A DNA stretch of 64,000 nt, taken from the NCBI GenBank assembly GCA_020846975.1, contig JADLCX010000072.1, positions 1-64,000 on the forward strand. Direction: 5' to 3'. Numbering within the stretch: the first letter of the stretch is position 1; every line of letters starts with the position of its first letter. A model generated the notes under the pieces. The model did no database searches, was not told where the DNA came from, and worked only from the letters and a program-made list of their open reading frames with translations. Below are positions 56,577 through 64,000 of this stretch, one piece after another. Made by a program: the position numbers and the translations under genes. Origin of the DNA: Phycisphaerales bacterium. GTDB lineage: Bacteria; Planctomycetota; Phycisphaerae; Phycisphaerales; UBA1924.

Positions 56577-58064
56577 ATGAACGACTGGTCCGACGCCGAA
56601 GTTCACGTTGAGCGCGCGCACGAGCTCTACGAAGACGGCAAGTGGGCCGAGGCCGAGCGAGAACTGCGGCACGCGCTCTCGATCAATCCTTACCGACCGG
56701 AGTGGCACTTCAATCTCGGGCTCACGCTGGAAGCCGCGGGCAGGTACGGCGCCGCGTTCGAGGCGTTCCGCGATTGTCACGAACTCGACAGGGAAGACCA
56801 TCAGGCCTTGCTGATGCTCGGGGTCAACGCCCTCCGGCTCGCGGACCTTCGCGGCGCGGTCGCATGGCTGGAGAAAGCGCAGCAGGCCGACGCCTCGAAC
56901 GCCGATGCGTTCGTGCACCGCATCGAGGCGTACACGCGCCTGGGCGACCACGAGCAGGCCGAACTGATGTTCTACATGGCCCAGCAGGTCAACCCCGAGC
57001 ACGCGGGCGCATACGCGAACATGGCCGAATCGCTGCTGGCACGCGGGCTGAACGATCGCGCGGTCTGGTGCCTGCGCGAGGCGGGACGGATCGACCCCGG
57101 ATTGCCTCGCATCGGCGCGCGGCTCGCGGAGGCCTATGCCGCAACGGGCCGTCTTGAGCGGGCGCGGCAACTGCTGATCCGCGAGCTCCGCAAGGATCCC
57201 GGCGATATCCACGTGCTGCTCGACCTCGGGTGCCTGCTCTGCGACATGGACCGGCTCGCCGATGCCGCCGAGAAGTTCAGGCGCGTGCTGGAACTGGAAC
57301 CCGATCACGCGGATGCCCACTTCTATCTGGGCGATGTCGCGGAGCGACAAGGGCAGTTCGAGCTGGCGATGGAAGAGTTCGGACTGGTGCTCCGGATCGA
57401 GGAGTCGGGGGATCACGCGGACTCCAAGCCGGCCGGTCGGCAGAGCGATGCCCGGGCGGAGTCAGCCCCGACCGAACCACGGCGATTCTCGCCGATGTCC
57501 GCCGCCCGCGTGCGGCTGGCTTCGCTCCTGGTCCGTCGCCAGCGCGGCGAAGACCTCGACACCGCTCGCACGCTGCTGCGTGCCGAGTTCCGCGCTTTTG
57601 ATCAACAGCGCGGCGCCGCGGCTCCTGTGGACACGGCGAGCGAAGCGACGGCCTCGACCGACGGGCTTCCCCTGCCCGAGCTCGAGTACTTCGGACAGAC
57701 GCTGCTGGATGCGCGGTTGCCCAACGAGGCGCGTGCCGTGCTCGATCGGGTCGTGAACCACCAGCCCGAGCCCTCGCCGCAGACCTTGCACGCGCTCAGT
57801 GTCGCGTGTTTCATGTTGAATGATCAGGCGGCGGGTGTGCGGAAGGCCCGCGCGTGCCTCAGGCTCGATCCCAAGTTCGTGCCGGCGATGCACAACATCG
57901 CGGTGGCGTGCGTGCAGGCACGGAACTACCGACGAGCTCGGGTGTGGCTGACCCGTGCGATCGAGACCGACCCGGACGATGCCTCGCTGCGGCGGCTTCG
58001 GGTGCAGGTGCGCGTGCGATCGGTGGCGCAGATGATGCGAGGCCGCGGGGCGCGGCGGAAGTAA
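56577..58064 (+). CDS. Cytoplasmic TPR protein
   Basis: 495 residues from the ATG at 56577; a GTG three codons upstream is an alternative. Tandem tetratricopeptide repeats fill residues ~5-290, for example AHELYEDGKWAEAERELRHA, HFNLGLTLEAAGRYGAAFEA and DAHFYLGDVAERQGQFELAM, and resume at ~395-480 (AMHNIAVACVQARNYRRARV). A polar, Ala/Ser-rich linker lies between. No signal peptide, enzyme domain or membrane helix is seen. It is likely a protein-interaction scaffold. It is divergent from the HEAT gene and convergent with the next gene, 5 bp away. Confidence 0.85.
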   Translation: MNDWSDAEVHVERAHELYEDGKWAEAERELRHALSINPYRPEWHFNLGLTLEAAGRYGAAFEAFRDCHELDREDHQALLMLGVNALRLADLRGAVAWLEKAQQADASNADAFVHRIEAYTRLGDHEQAELMFYMAQQVNPEHAGAYANMAESLLARGLNDRAVWCLREAGRIDPGLPRIGARLAEAYAATGRLERARQLLIRELRKDPGDIHVLLDLGCLLCDMDRLADAAEKFRRVLELEPDHADAHFYLGDVAERQGQFELAMEEFGLVLRIEESGDHADSKPAGRQSDARAESAPTEPRRFSPMSAARVRLASLLVRRQRGEDLDTARTLLRAEFRAFDQQRGAAAPVDTASEATASTDGLPLPELEYFGQTLLDARLPNEARAVLDRVVNHQPEPSPQTLHALSVACFMLNDQAAGVRKARACLRLDPKFVPAMHNIAVACVQARNYRRARVWLTRAIETDPDDASLRRLRVQVRVRSVAQMMRGRGARRK

Positions 58065-58069
58065 GCCGC

Positions 58070-58501
58070 TCACTTGCCGCGGCTTTTCGGCTGCGGCTTT
58101 GGGGCAGGTTCGGAGGCCGGATCGGCTTTCGGGTCGGGCTGTTTGGATCTGGTTTTCTCGCCTTCCTTGCCCGTGGCGGCCTTCGCGGCTTCCTCGGCCT
58201 TGAGCTTGGCGGCTTCATCCTGCATCATTTTCGTGGCCGCGGCGTCTTCGTCATCCATCTTGAATGAGCCCTGCTTGTTTTTGTCTTCGGCCATGGACTC
58301 CTTGATGAGCGTCCACCAGTCTTCGGCGAAGGTCTCGCTCCAGGGTGGTTCCTTGCTGGACTTGATTCTGCCGGGCCAATGGCCGAGGAGTTCGCCGAGG
58401 CGGAAGACGATGCGCTCCTGATCATCGCCCCCAAGCTTCGCCGCTCTGGAAAAGGCCACATTCCACAGCGTCGCCGCATCAGTGGACTCGGCGGCTTGCA
58501 A
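58070..58501 (-). CDS. Hypothetical charged protein, possibly the detached C-terminal part of a broken gene
   Basis: 143 codons opening with TTG at 58501. The frame extends upstream past this to a TAG, with no ATG. Residues ~1-70 are compact (TLWNVAFSRAAKLGGDDQER, FRLGELLGHWPGRI), followed by a Lys/Glu/Ala helix and a Pro/Lys-rich tail. It begins 9 bp after the end of the truncated HEWGTF-family frame in another phase. The lack of a good start and this position suggest that the two were once one gene. The family is unrecognised. Confidence 0.5.
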   Translation of the reverse strand: MQAAESTDAATLWNVAFSRAAKLGGDDQERIVFRLGELLGHWPGRIKSSKEPPWSETFAEDWWTLIKESMAEDKNKQGSFKMDDEDAAATKMMQDEAAKLKAEEAAKAATGKEGEKTRSKQPDPKADPASEPAPKPQPKSRGK

Positions 58502-58509
58502 ACCCTTCG

Positions 58510-58962
58510 TCAGCCAGGCGCCCTACCACCACCCGCCCCACCTCCGAGGCCGTTGAGCGGCGGATAGAACTCCGTCATCGTCCCTTCGAGCAGCCGCGCC
58601 TCGACATCGACCGGCCCGCGGCAGCCGGGGTAGATGTAGATCACCGGCGTCTCCATTCGCTGCGTGCATTGCAAGCCGAACTTGTGGCCATGAATCCTGA
58701 CCTGCTCGCCCGAACCTCCACCCTCGGCGTACGAGTACACAAACCCCGGCAGGTCACCCTCAAGACCAATCCCGGTCGTGAACGGACGCTGCACACCGTC
58801 CGAACCCGCGAAGTTGGTGAACGTCCCCCACTCGTGGACGATGAGCGGCCCCCCTCGACCGCCGCGGGTTTCGGCCGCCGCGCTCGAAGCCCCAGGGCCC
58901 AACCCGAGCCCGACCAACCCCGCCGCGAACCCGCCAACCGCCGTTGCCAGTGCGTGATTCAT
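58510..58962 (-). pseudogene. N-terminal fragment of a secreted HEWGTF-family protein
   Basis: 150 residues from the ATG at 58962, preceded by AGGAG at good spacing. A signal peptide is followed by LIVHEWGTFTNFAGSDGVQR, LPGFVYSYAEGGGSG, QRMETPVIYIYPGC and LLEGTMTEFYPPLNG. This motif series matches the beginning of a planctomycete secreted family of unknown function that I recall as several hundred residues long. Here the frame runs into a Gly-rich stretch (GGGAGGGRAPG) and stops. Most of the protein is missing, and what may be its tail follows in a different frame. Internal deletion plus frameshift is the simplest reading, but an assembly or sequencing error in the G-rich run is possible. Confidence 0.55.
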
Positions 58963-59019
58963 GCTTGGCACTCCTGACTGTCCCACCCCGGAGACAAGAC
59001 GAGCGCCGGGCCCGGAGTG

Positions 59020-60654
59020 TTAGCGAGTTTTCAGCGCCAGGGGCCTGAGTTGCTCGAGCAGCTCGTCGGTGGCTTCCACGTTCAGTTTCAAGATGACCGG
59101 CCAGAAGCCTTCCTGCTCATCCATCAGCACGATCGTGACCCGCTCATCGATGATCTGTTTGCCATCTTCCCCGACCCCGACGTAGCGGGGCATCACCCGC
59201 AGCGTGCATTCGTGCGGGAGTTCGATCCGGCCTTCGGTGGCCGTGTAGGGCAGCGTCGCGATCACGCAGGCGACCCCCTTCGCACGCTTGTCGGCCGAGT
59301 CCGCGGCCCTGGTGATCTCGGCCTTCAACTTGACGATGGCGGCCTTGTCGAGGGCGATGGTGGCCACGGTGAGTGACTGATCGGCCTCCTCGTGTGTAAT
59401 CGTCAGCACGCTCCCGCCGGACCCATCCGGCGCGCCAACTCGCAGCCTCACACCATCCTCGAGTTCGGCCAGCTTGTGCTTGTTGAGTTTGAGACCGTTG
59501 ATGTACAGCACCGATCGCGGCCGCGGGTCGCTGCCGGGGAACACCGCCTCCCGAACCATCTTCTCGATCCCGATCGGGTCGTTCCGTTCGTTGGTCATGA
59601 CGGCCACGATCCAACCGGCCTCCCCCTCCTTCTCCGCCGGCACGCGAGACAGCGCAGCCCGGAATCCCCGCGTCGCGCCTGTGTGGAACTGCCTCGCGCG
59701 GCCATCGCCCAGGGTCTCGACCATCCACCCGAGCGCGTAGTTGTCTTTCACAACCTCGAACATCTTCGACTTGGCCGCGGCGTTCAGCACGCTCTCACCG
59801 GCGAGCGCGCGGTCCCACCGCACCAGGTCGTTCATCGTTGTCAGCACGCCACCGCAACCCTTGAACCCCCATCCCCACCCATCCTGCAGAATGCCCAGCC
59901 GGACGGATCGCCCCCCGCGGTTCACGACCCGCGCTGCGCCGCGAGCGACATCGACTCCGACACCATCGAGGAACCCCGTCTGCCTGAGCCCCGCCGGCTT
60001 GAAGATCGCCTCGCGCGTGTACTCGGCGAACTCCTTGCCGGTCGCCTTTTCGATCACCGCCGCGAGCACCACGTACCCCGCGTTGTTGTACTCGAACTTC
60101 TCGCCCGGCGCGCTCTCGCTTGCCGGCGCGAAGAACCGCCGCACGGCCTCATCGCGGTCGGGGAAATCCAGCCGCTGAATGGTGTCGTTGGGCTGCCCGC
60201 TCGTGTGCGACATCAGATGCTTGAGCGTGACCTCCTCGGCCCGTAGTCCCGCGTTCGGAAACCACTTCGACACCGGGTCATCGATGCGGAGCCCCCCCAC
60301 CCCATCCATCTCCAGCCGCAGGATGGCCGCGGCCGTGAACTGCTTGGCGATCGACCCGATATCCATCACCGTGTCGGCGTCGATGGGCTTCAACGAGTCG
60401 TTCTCGATGCCGTACCCCTTGGCCAACACGATCTCGCCATCGCGCGCGACCAGCACAGCACCCCAGAACTGCCCCAGATGGGCCCGCAGCACGGTGTCAT
60501 CAATCTTCTTCGCGAGATCAGCAGCCGAGGTGGGTTCCGCCGCACCCACTCCAGGCTGGCGCGGCTGCTGAGCGCCCTGGGCCGCGACCGATGCACAGCC
60601 CACACCCACCCCGAAGAAAACCAGCACGACCACGAGTTTCTTGGTCCTGTTCAT
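59020..60654 (-). CDS. Beta-lactamase-family serine hydrolase (class C/esterase type), exported
   Basis: 544 residues. A signal peptide (VVVLVFFGVGVGCASVAAQG, possibly a lipoprotein at the Cys) is followed by the penicillin-binding fold: VMDIGSIAKQFTAAAILRLE with SxxK (Ser-Ile-Ala-Lys), SHTSGQPND, and FEYNNAGYVVLAAVIEKATG with the YxN motif. RQFHTGATRGFRAALSRVPA supplies the HTG third motif. The C-terminal ~170 residues are an extra beta domain (LYINGLKLNKHKLAELEDG). Homologues act as esterases or D-peptidases more often than as antibiotic-hydrolysing enzymes. It is divergent from sucC. Confidence 0.87.
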   Translation of the reverse strand: MNRTKKLVVVLVFFGVGVGCASVAAQGAQQPRQPGVGAAEPTSAADLAKKIDDTVLRAHLGQFWGAVLVARDGEIVLAKGYGIENDSLKPIDADTVMDIGSIAKQFTAAAILRLEMDGVGGLRIDDPVSKWFPNAGLRAEEVTLKHLMSHTSGQPNDTIQRLDFPDRDEAVRRFFAPASESAPGEKFEYNNAGYVVLAAVIEKATGKEFAEYTREAIFKPAGLRQTGFLDGVGVDVARGAARVVNRGGRSVRLGILQDGWGWGFKGCGGVLTTMNDLVRWDRALAGESVLNAAAKSKMFEVVKDNYALGWMVETLGDGRARQFHTGATRGFRAALSRVPAEKEGEAGWIVAVMTNERNDPIGIEKMVREAVFPGSDPRPRSVLYINGLKLNKHKLAELEDGVRLRVGAPDGSGGSVLTITHEEADQSLTVATIALDKAAIVKLKAEITRAADSADKRAKGVACVIATLPYTATEGRIELPHECTLRVMPRYVGVGEDGKQIIDERVTIVLMDEQEGFWPVILKLNVEATDELLEQLRPLALKTR

Positions 60655-60793
60655 GGTGAGCTCCCTGATCTCCCTGCTACCGACAAGTCCTTCGCGGGTT
60701 GTCGATCTTCCTCCACCTCGGCCTCCGGTCGCGCCGTATCCTCTCCGGCTCTTCCCCCAAACCCGTTACCCGCCCGCCATCACCACATCAACC

Positions 60794-62011
60794 ATGAAGA
60801 TCCACGAATACCAGGCCCGCGACCTTCTCTCCCAGGCCGGCATCCCGGTCCCGCCCAGTTCCGTCATCGAATCGCCCCTCATGGCCGAAGACGCGTTCGC
60901 GCGCGCGACCAAAGGCATGTCGAGCCCCCTCGCCGTCATCAAGGCCCAGGTCCATGCCGGCGGCCGGGGCAAGGCCGGGTTCGTGAAGCTCGTCAAGACC
61001 GCGGCCGAGGCCAAGGCCGCGGCCGAGTTCATGCTCACCAACAAGATGGTGAGCGTGCAGACCGGCCCCGAAGGACTCGCGGTCAAGAAACTGCTCGTCG
61101 CCGCGGGCGTCGATATCGCCAAGGAGTACTACCTCGCGATCACGACCGACCGCGCCAGCCGCCGCAACGTCCTCATCGCCTCGAAGGAAGGCGGCGTCGA
61201 GATCGAGAAGGTCGCGGAGGAGAACCCTGCGGCGATCATTAAGGAGTTTCTGCACCCAACGCTCGGGTTGCAAGGCTTCGCCGCCCGCAAGGTCGCGTAC
61301 CAGTTGGGCTTCACCGGCAAGCTCGCGAGCCAGGCCGCCGACATCATGCAGAAGCTCGCCAAGCTCTTCGTCGAGAAGGACTGCTCACTCGCCGAGATCA
61401 ACCCCCTGGTCCTGACCTCTCCCCCCCCCTCTACCCCCTCGGCCCTTCTGGCCATCGATGCCAAGTTCAACTTCGACGACAACGGTTTGTTCCGCCATCC
61501 TGAACTTCAGGCGATGGCCGACCCGACGGAGGAGAACCCCGCCGAGCTCCGCGCCCACGCCGCGGGCCTCTCCTACATCGCGCTCGATGGCAACATCGGC
61601 TGCCTGGTCAACGGCGCCGGCCTCGCCATGGCAACGATGGACATCATCAAACTGCACGGCGGCACACCCGCCAACTTCCTCGATGTCGGCGGCGGCGCGA
61701 CGGAAGAGGCCGTGACCGAGGCTTTTAAGATCATCCTCTCCGACCAGGCCGTCAAGGGCATCCTCGTCAACATCTTCGGCGGCATCATGCGCTGCGATGT
61801 CATCGCCCAGGGTGTCGTCAACGCCGCGAAAACCTATAAGAACGCGGATGGGAGCATGGGCTTCAAGGTTCCGCTGGTTGTCAGGCTGGAAGGCACCAAC
61901 GTCGAGGCAGGACGAAAAATCCTGAGCGAAGCGAAGTCGCTGGTGCCGACGCTTCAGGCCGCGACAGACCTGAGCGATGCGGCGAGCAAGGTGTGCAAGG
62001 CGGTGGGTTGA
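60794..62011 (+). CDS. sucC: Succinyl-CoA synthetase beta subunit
   Basis: 405 residues. The ATP-grasp N-terminal half has [20 protein letters not shown] and [30 protein letters not shown] carries metal ligands, and the CoA-ligase half has [52 protein letters not shown] and [15 protein letters not shown]. It forms the nucleotide-binding subunit that makes ATP or GTP from succinyl-CoA in the TCA cycle. A small insertion (TSPPPSTPS) after NPLVL is encoded by a C-run (61421-61436). The alpha-subunit gene sucD, usually adjacent, is not here; aroC follows instead. Confidence 0.95.
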   Translation: MKIHEYQARDLLSQAGIPVPPSSVIESPLMAEDAFARATKGMSSPLAVIKAQVHAGGRGKAGFVKLVKTAAEAKAAAEFMLTNKMVSVQTGPEGLAVKKLLVAAGVDIAKEYYLAITTDRASRRNVLIASKEGGVEIEKVAEENPAAIIKEFLHPTLGLQGFAARKVAYQLGFTGKLASQAADIMQKLAKLFVEKDCSLAEINPLVLTSPPPSTPSALLAIDAKFNFDDNGLFRHPELQAMADPTEENPAELRAHAAGLSYIALDGNIGCLVNGAGLAMATMDIIKLHGGTPANFLDVGGGATEEAVTEAFKIILSDQAVKGILVNIFGGIMRCDVIAQGVVNAAKTYKNADGSMGFKVPLVVRLEGTNVEAGRKILSEAKSLVPTLQAATDLSDAASKVCKAVG

Positions 62012-62257
62012 TCCGCTTGAATCCAGCGGAGCGTCAAATGAACCCTGCGCCCGCGGTTTGCATCGTCCGCCTGTCAGAGCTTCCTCACGCGAGGATGTGC
62101 TGCTCGACGGCTGAGGTCGTGATGACCGAGGACACCGGCATGGCACTGTACGAGTATGACGCTCCCTGGCGTGAACCCGGCACGATCGGGGAGTTCGCCC
62201 TCGTGCGGACTGATCGCTGCTCGCCACTCGCCCCCCACCACCCACACAACCAACCGA
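62012..62257. other. Intergenic region with an uncertain short frame
   Basis: An ATG at 62038 opens ~75 codons (MNPAPAVCIVRLSELPHARM...) ending at 62265, just before aroC. Its sequence matches no family I know and no SD is visible, so I leave it as non-coding. Confidence 0.35.
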
Positions 62258-62263
62258 TACCCT
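62258..62263 (+). promoter_or_regulatory. Putative -10 box TACCCT of aroC (leaderless type)
   Basis: TACCCT ends 5 nt before the ATG at 62269. Confidence 0.35.
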
Positions 62264-62268
62264 GATCC

Positions 62269-63480
62269 ATGCCCGCACTCACCTACCAGACCGCCGGCGA
62301 ATCCCACGGCCCCGCGCTCGTCACGATCGTCTCGGGCATGCCCGCGGGGCTCGATGTCGATCTCACGCTGATCAACGGTGAACTGCACCGGCGGCAGGGC
62401 GGCTACGGCCGCGGCGGACGCCAGAGGATCGAGACCGACACGGTTGAGGTGCTATCCGGCGTGCGCCGCGGCCGGGCTACCGGGTCGCCGATCACCCTAG
62501 TGGTCCGTAACAGGGATTCGCGGATCGACGACCTCGCCAAGACACCCCCGGTCTACACGCCGCGGCCCGGACACGCCGACCTCGCGGGGAGCATCAAGTA
62601 CCTCACCACCGACTGCCGTGAGACGCTCGAGCGCGCCAGCGCGCGGGAGACGGCCGCACGGGTCGCCGCCGGCGCGCTGTCGCGGTGCCTCCTGAGAGCG
62701 GTCCACATCCATGTTTTCGGGTTCGTGCGTTCGATCCTGGATGCCGCTTGGGATGGGCTGGTGAGCGAGGCCAACTGGCCGTCGCTCGTCTCGCCACGCG
62801 ATGCCAGCGAGGTCTACTGCCCGGATGGCGCGGATGGGCCCGCCACGAAGCGCATGTGTGAGATCATCCGCCAGGCCAAGATCGACAAGGACACGGTCGG
62901 CGGGCTCGTCGAGACGCACGTGTTCGGCTGCCCGCCGGGCCTCGGCTCCACCATGAACTGGTTCGAGCGTCTCGACGCCCGGCTCGCGGCAGCGGTCATG
63001 GGGATCCAGGCGTTCAAGGCCGTCGAGATCGGGCTCGGGAGGGACTGCGCCGCCCGGCCGGGCTCGCGCGTCCATGATCCGATCCGCTTTGATGCGACAA
63101 GAGTCGGCACCCCCTCGCTCGGCTTCACGCGCGACACCAACAACGCCGGCGGGATCGAGGGGGGCATGACCAACGGCGCGCCGGTCGTCGTACGCGGCAC
63201 GATGAAACCCATCTCCACCCTCCTTCGGGGCATGCCGAGCGTCGATCTCAACACCAAGTCCGCCGCGACCAGCGCGTACGAACGCTCCGACATCTGCGCC
63301 GTCTCGGCCGCGGGCGTGGTCATGGAGAACGTCGTCGCGTTCGAGGTTGCCCGCGCGTTCATGGAGAAGTTCGGCGGAGACACCGTCGAAGAACTGAGGA
63401 ACAACTACACATCATTCCTTCGACTGGCTCGCGCGTTGCCGCATGAAGCGCCGATGGACCGGGGCACGGTCATCGCCTGA
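62269..63480 (+). CDS. aroC: Chorismate synthase
   Basis: 403 residues. Signatures are YQTAGESHGPALVTIVSGMP at the N-terminus, RRQGGYGRGGRQRIETDTVE, the phosphate/flavin-binding RASARETAARVAAGALSRCL, DTNNAGGIEGGMTNG near the C-terminal third, and PHEAPMDRG at the end. It converts EPSP to chorismate with reduced FMN, the last step of the shikimate pathway. Between residues ~150 and 190 the segment FGFVRSILDAAWDGLVSEAN is longer than in E. coli AroC, as in many Gram-positive-type enzymes. Its 3' end overlaps the convergent small membrane gene by 11 bp. Confidence 0.96.
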   Translation: MPALTYQTAGESHGPALVTIVSGMPAGLDVDLTLINGELHRRQGGYGRGGRQRIETDTVEVLSGVRRGRATGSPITLVVRNRDSRIDDLAKTPPVYTPRPGHADLAGSIKYLTTDCRETLERASARETAARVAAGALSRCLLRAVHIHVFGFVRSILDAAWDGLVSEANWPSLVSPRDASEVYCPDGADGPATKRMCEIIRQAKIDKDTVGGLVETHVFGCPPGLGSTMNWFERLDARLAAAVMGIQAFKAVEIGLGRDCAARPGSRVHDPIRFDATRVGTPSLGFTRDTNNAGGIEGGMTNGAPVVVRGTMKPISTLLRGMPSVDLNTKSAATSAYERSDICAVSAAGVVMENVVAFEVARAFMEKFGGDTVEELRNNYTSFLRLARALPHEAPMDRGTVIA

Positions 63481-63682
63481 GTTCCTCGGCCTCTCCGAGC
63501 TCCACCTTCCGCTGGTCGCGCCGCCGCGTCACAATGCCAAACACCACCGGCGCGCCGCCGCAGACAAGGACCACGAGCCAAGCCGCGAGCACGAAGGCCG
63601 CCGTCGGCGTATCGACCCAAGCGGCCACGGCCACGGGACCCGCCACCGTGAGCACGGCCAATGCGATGGCGAGCCGCTTCAT
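63470..63682 (-). CDS. Small two-helix membrane protein
   Basis: 70 residues from MKRLAIALAVLTVAG at 63682. Two hydrophobic helices (first at residues ~3-21, second around AAFVLAAWLVVLVCGGAPVVF) are followed by a charged tail (TRRRDQRKVELGEAEELRR). No family recognised. It is convergent with aroC and shares its last 11 bp with that gene. Confidence 0.65.
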   Translation of the reverse strand: MKRLAIALAVLTVAGPVAVAAWVDTPTAAFVLAAWLVVLVCGGAPVVFGIVTRRRDQRKVELGEAEELRR

Positions 63683-63828
63683 CGGACGATTGTTGCACCC
63701 GGTCCGATACAAGGTTATCGGGGGCGCGCTGGCGCTACGGCCCGCGCCGAGGTCATGCAAACCTTGAGGGAAGCCGCATCGTGGACACCCGGGCCGTTCA
63801 GTGACCGATGATGGCTCGGAGGTGCTTC

Positions 63829-64000
63829 ATGAATATCGACCTCGGTTCGCCGTGGACACTGGTCTCCAGCCTGATCATCGGGCTGATCGGGTTCGCGATC
63901 TTTCTGTACGGCAAGAAAGAGACCAACCTGAAATGCGTCGGCACGGGGCTGGCGATGTGTGTGTTCCCGTACTTCGTCAGTTCGATCCTTCTGATGTGGA
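63829..64000 (+). CDS. Small membrane protein, truncated by the window edge
   Basis: 57 codons are visible from the ATG at 63829, preceded by a perfect GGAGG at 63818-63822 (6-nt spacing). Two hydrophobic helices (WTLVSSLIIGLIGFAIFL and a second near MCVFPYFVSSILLMW) are joined by a basic loop, YGKKETNLK. It resembles small proteins sometimes annotated as amino acid transport protein, whose function is unproven. The end lies outside the window. Confidence 0.75.
   Translation, partial: MNIDLGSPWTLVSSLIIGLIGFAIFLYGKKETNLKCVGTGLAMCVFPYFVSSILLMW

Noticed and set aside
56349..57416. Extension of the HEAT-repeat protein beyond 56348
   Set aside because: The added residues are antisense to the TPR gene and lie before a clear signal peptide at the ATG at 56348.
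62038..62265. A ~75-codon frame before aroC
   Set aside because: No SD and no recognisable motif. It runs into the likely aroC promoter box, so coding is not supported.

Overview
The window looks like chromosome of a high-GC planctomycete, most likely of the class Phycisphaerae. This is inferred from gene content, because there is no rRNA here. The clues are membrane proteins with a CxxCxYxxxGx(n)CPxCG zinc ribbon, a secreted protein ending in a Gly/Leu helix plus MRRRR tag, a dockerin-like C-terminus on a secreted GH13 enzyme, a DUF1570-like lipoprotein, and many HEAT/TPR proteins. Almost all of the DNA is ordinary chromosomal coding sequence. The only mobile gene is a fragment of an IS3-type transposase cut by the left edge.

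Layout. 1-1.6 kb: transposase fragment and two small membrane proteins. 1.6-7.5 kb: a tight plus-strand operon of a C39-like cysteine peptidase, an RLAN/RimK-type ATP-grasp ligase, a GCS2-type carboxylate-amine ligase, an N-formylglutamate amidohydrolase-like enzyme and an MFS transporter. It reads as a make/trim/export system for a small peptide-like amide and is the best candidate for an undescribed pathway. 7.6-11 kb: a large membrane protein and a GtrB-type glycosyltransferase, whose 3' end lies antisense to tRNA-Arg(ACG). 11.2 kb: rpsT. 11.6-15.7 kb: a Tat-exported PaoABC-like molybdenum hydroxylase plus a small Cys-rich protein. 15.8-18.4 kb: 5-oxoprolinase pxpB and an unusual pxpC-pxpA fusion. 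18.4-25.9 kb: a lipase-like hydrolase, ispG, a membrane SpoIIE-type phosphatase, a radical SAM protein and a pteridine-reductase-like SDR. 26-34.7 kb: a TPR protein, an enlarged valS carrying repeat-derived insertions, a metalloprotease-like lipoprotein and the GH13/dockerin protein. 34.7-37.8 kb: DUF5989, an SGNH hydrolase split by a TPR, and the sorting-tag protein. 37.9-42.7 kb: a division cluster in the order rsmH, lysM protein, ftsL-like, ftsI. 43-50.8 kb: sppA, a DUF2007 protein, an M29 aminopeptidase, lipB, a UDP-sugar pyrophosphorylase, a hydrolase and a pseudokinase. 51-60.7 kb: an FN3-like protein, a TlpA-like thioredoxin, HEAT and TPR proteins, a broken HEWGTF-family gene and a class C beta-lactamase-like protein. 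60.8-64 kb: sucC, aroC and small membrane proteins.

Two genome-scale patterns stand out. First, many genes have a -10 box of the form TAnnCT only 5-6 nt before the start codon, which implies leaderless transcripts; longer leaders carry a Shine-Dalgarno sequence. Second, non-coding DNA is rich in structured repeats: two arrays of the same 21-bp dyad repeat (42.8 and 52.1 kb), REP-like hairpins, palindromes and microsatellites that even enter valS, MITE-like inverted pairs, and long G or C runs.

I worked by eye. Family assignments come from motifs, and no database search was run.
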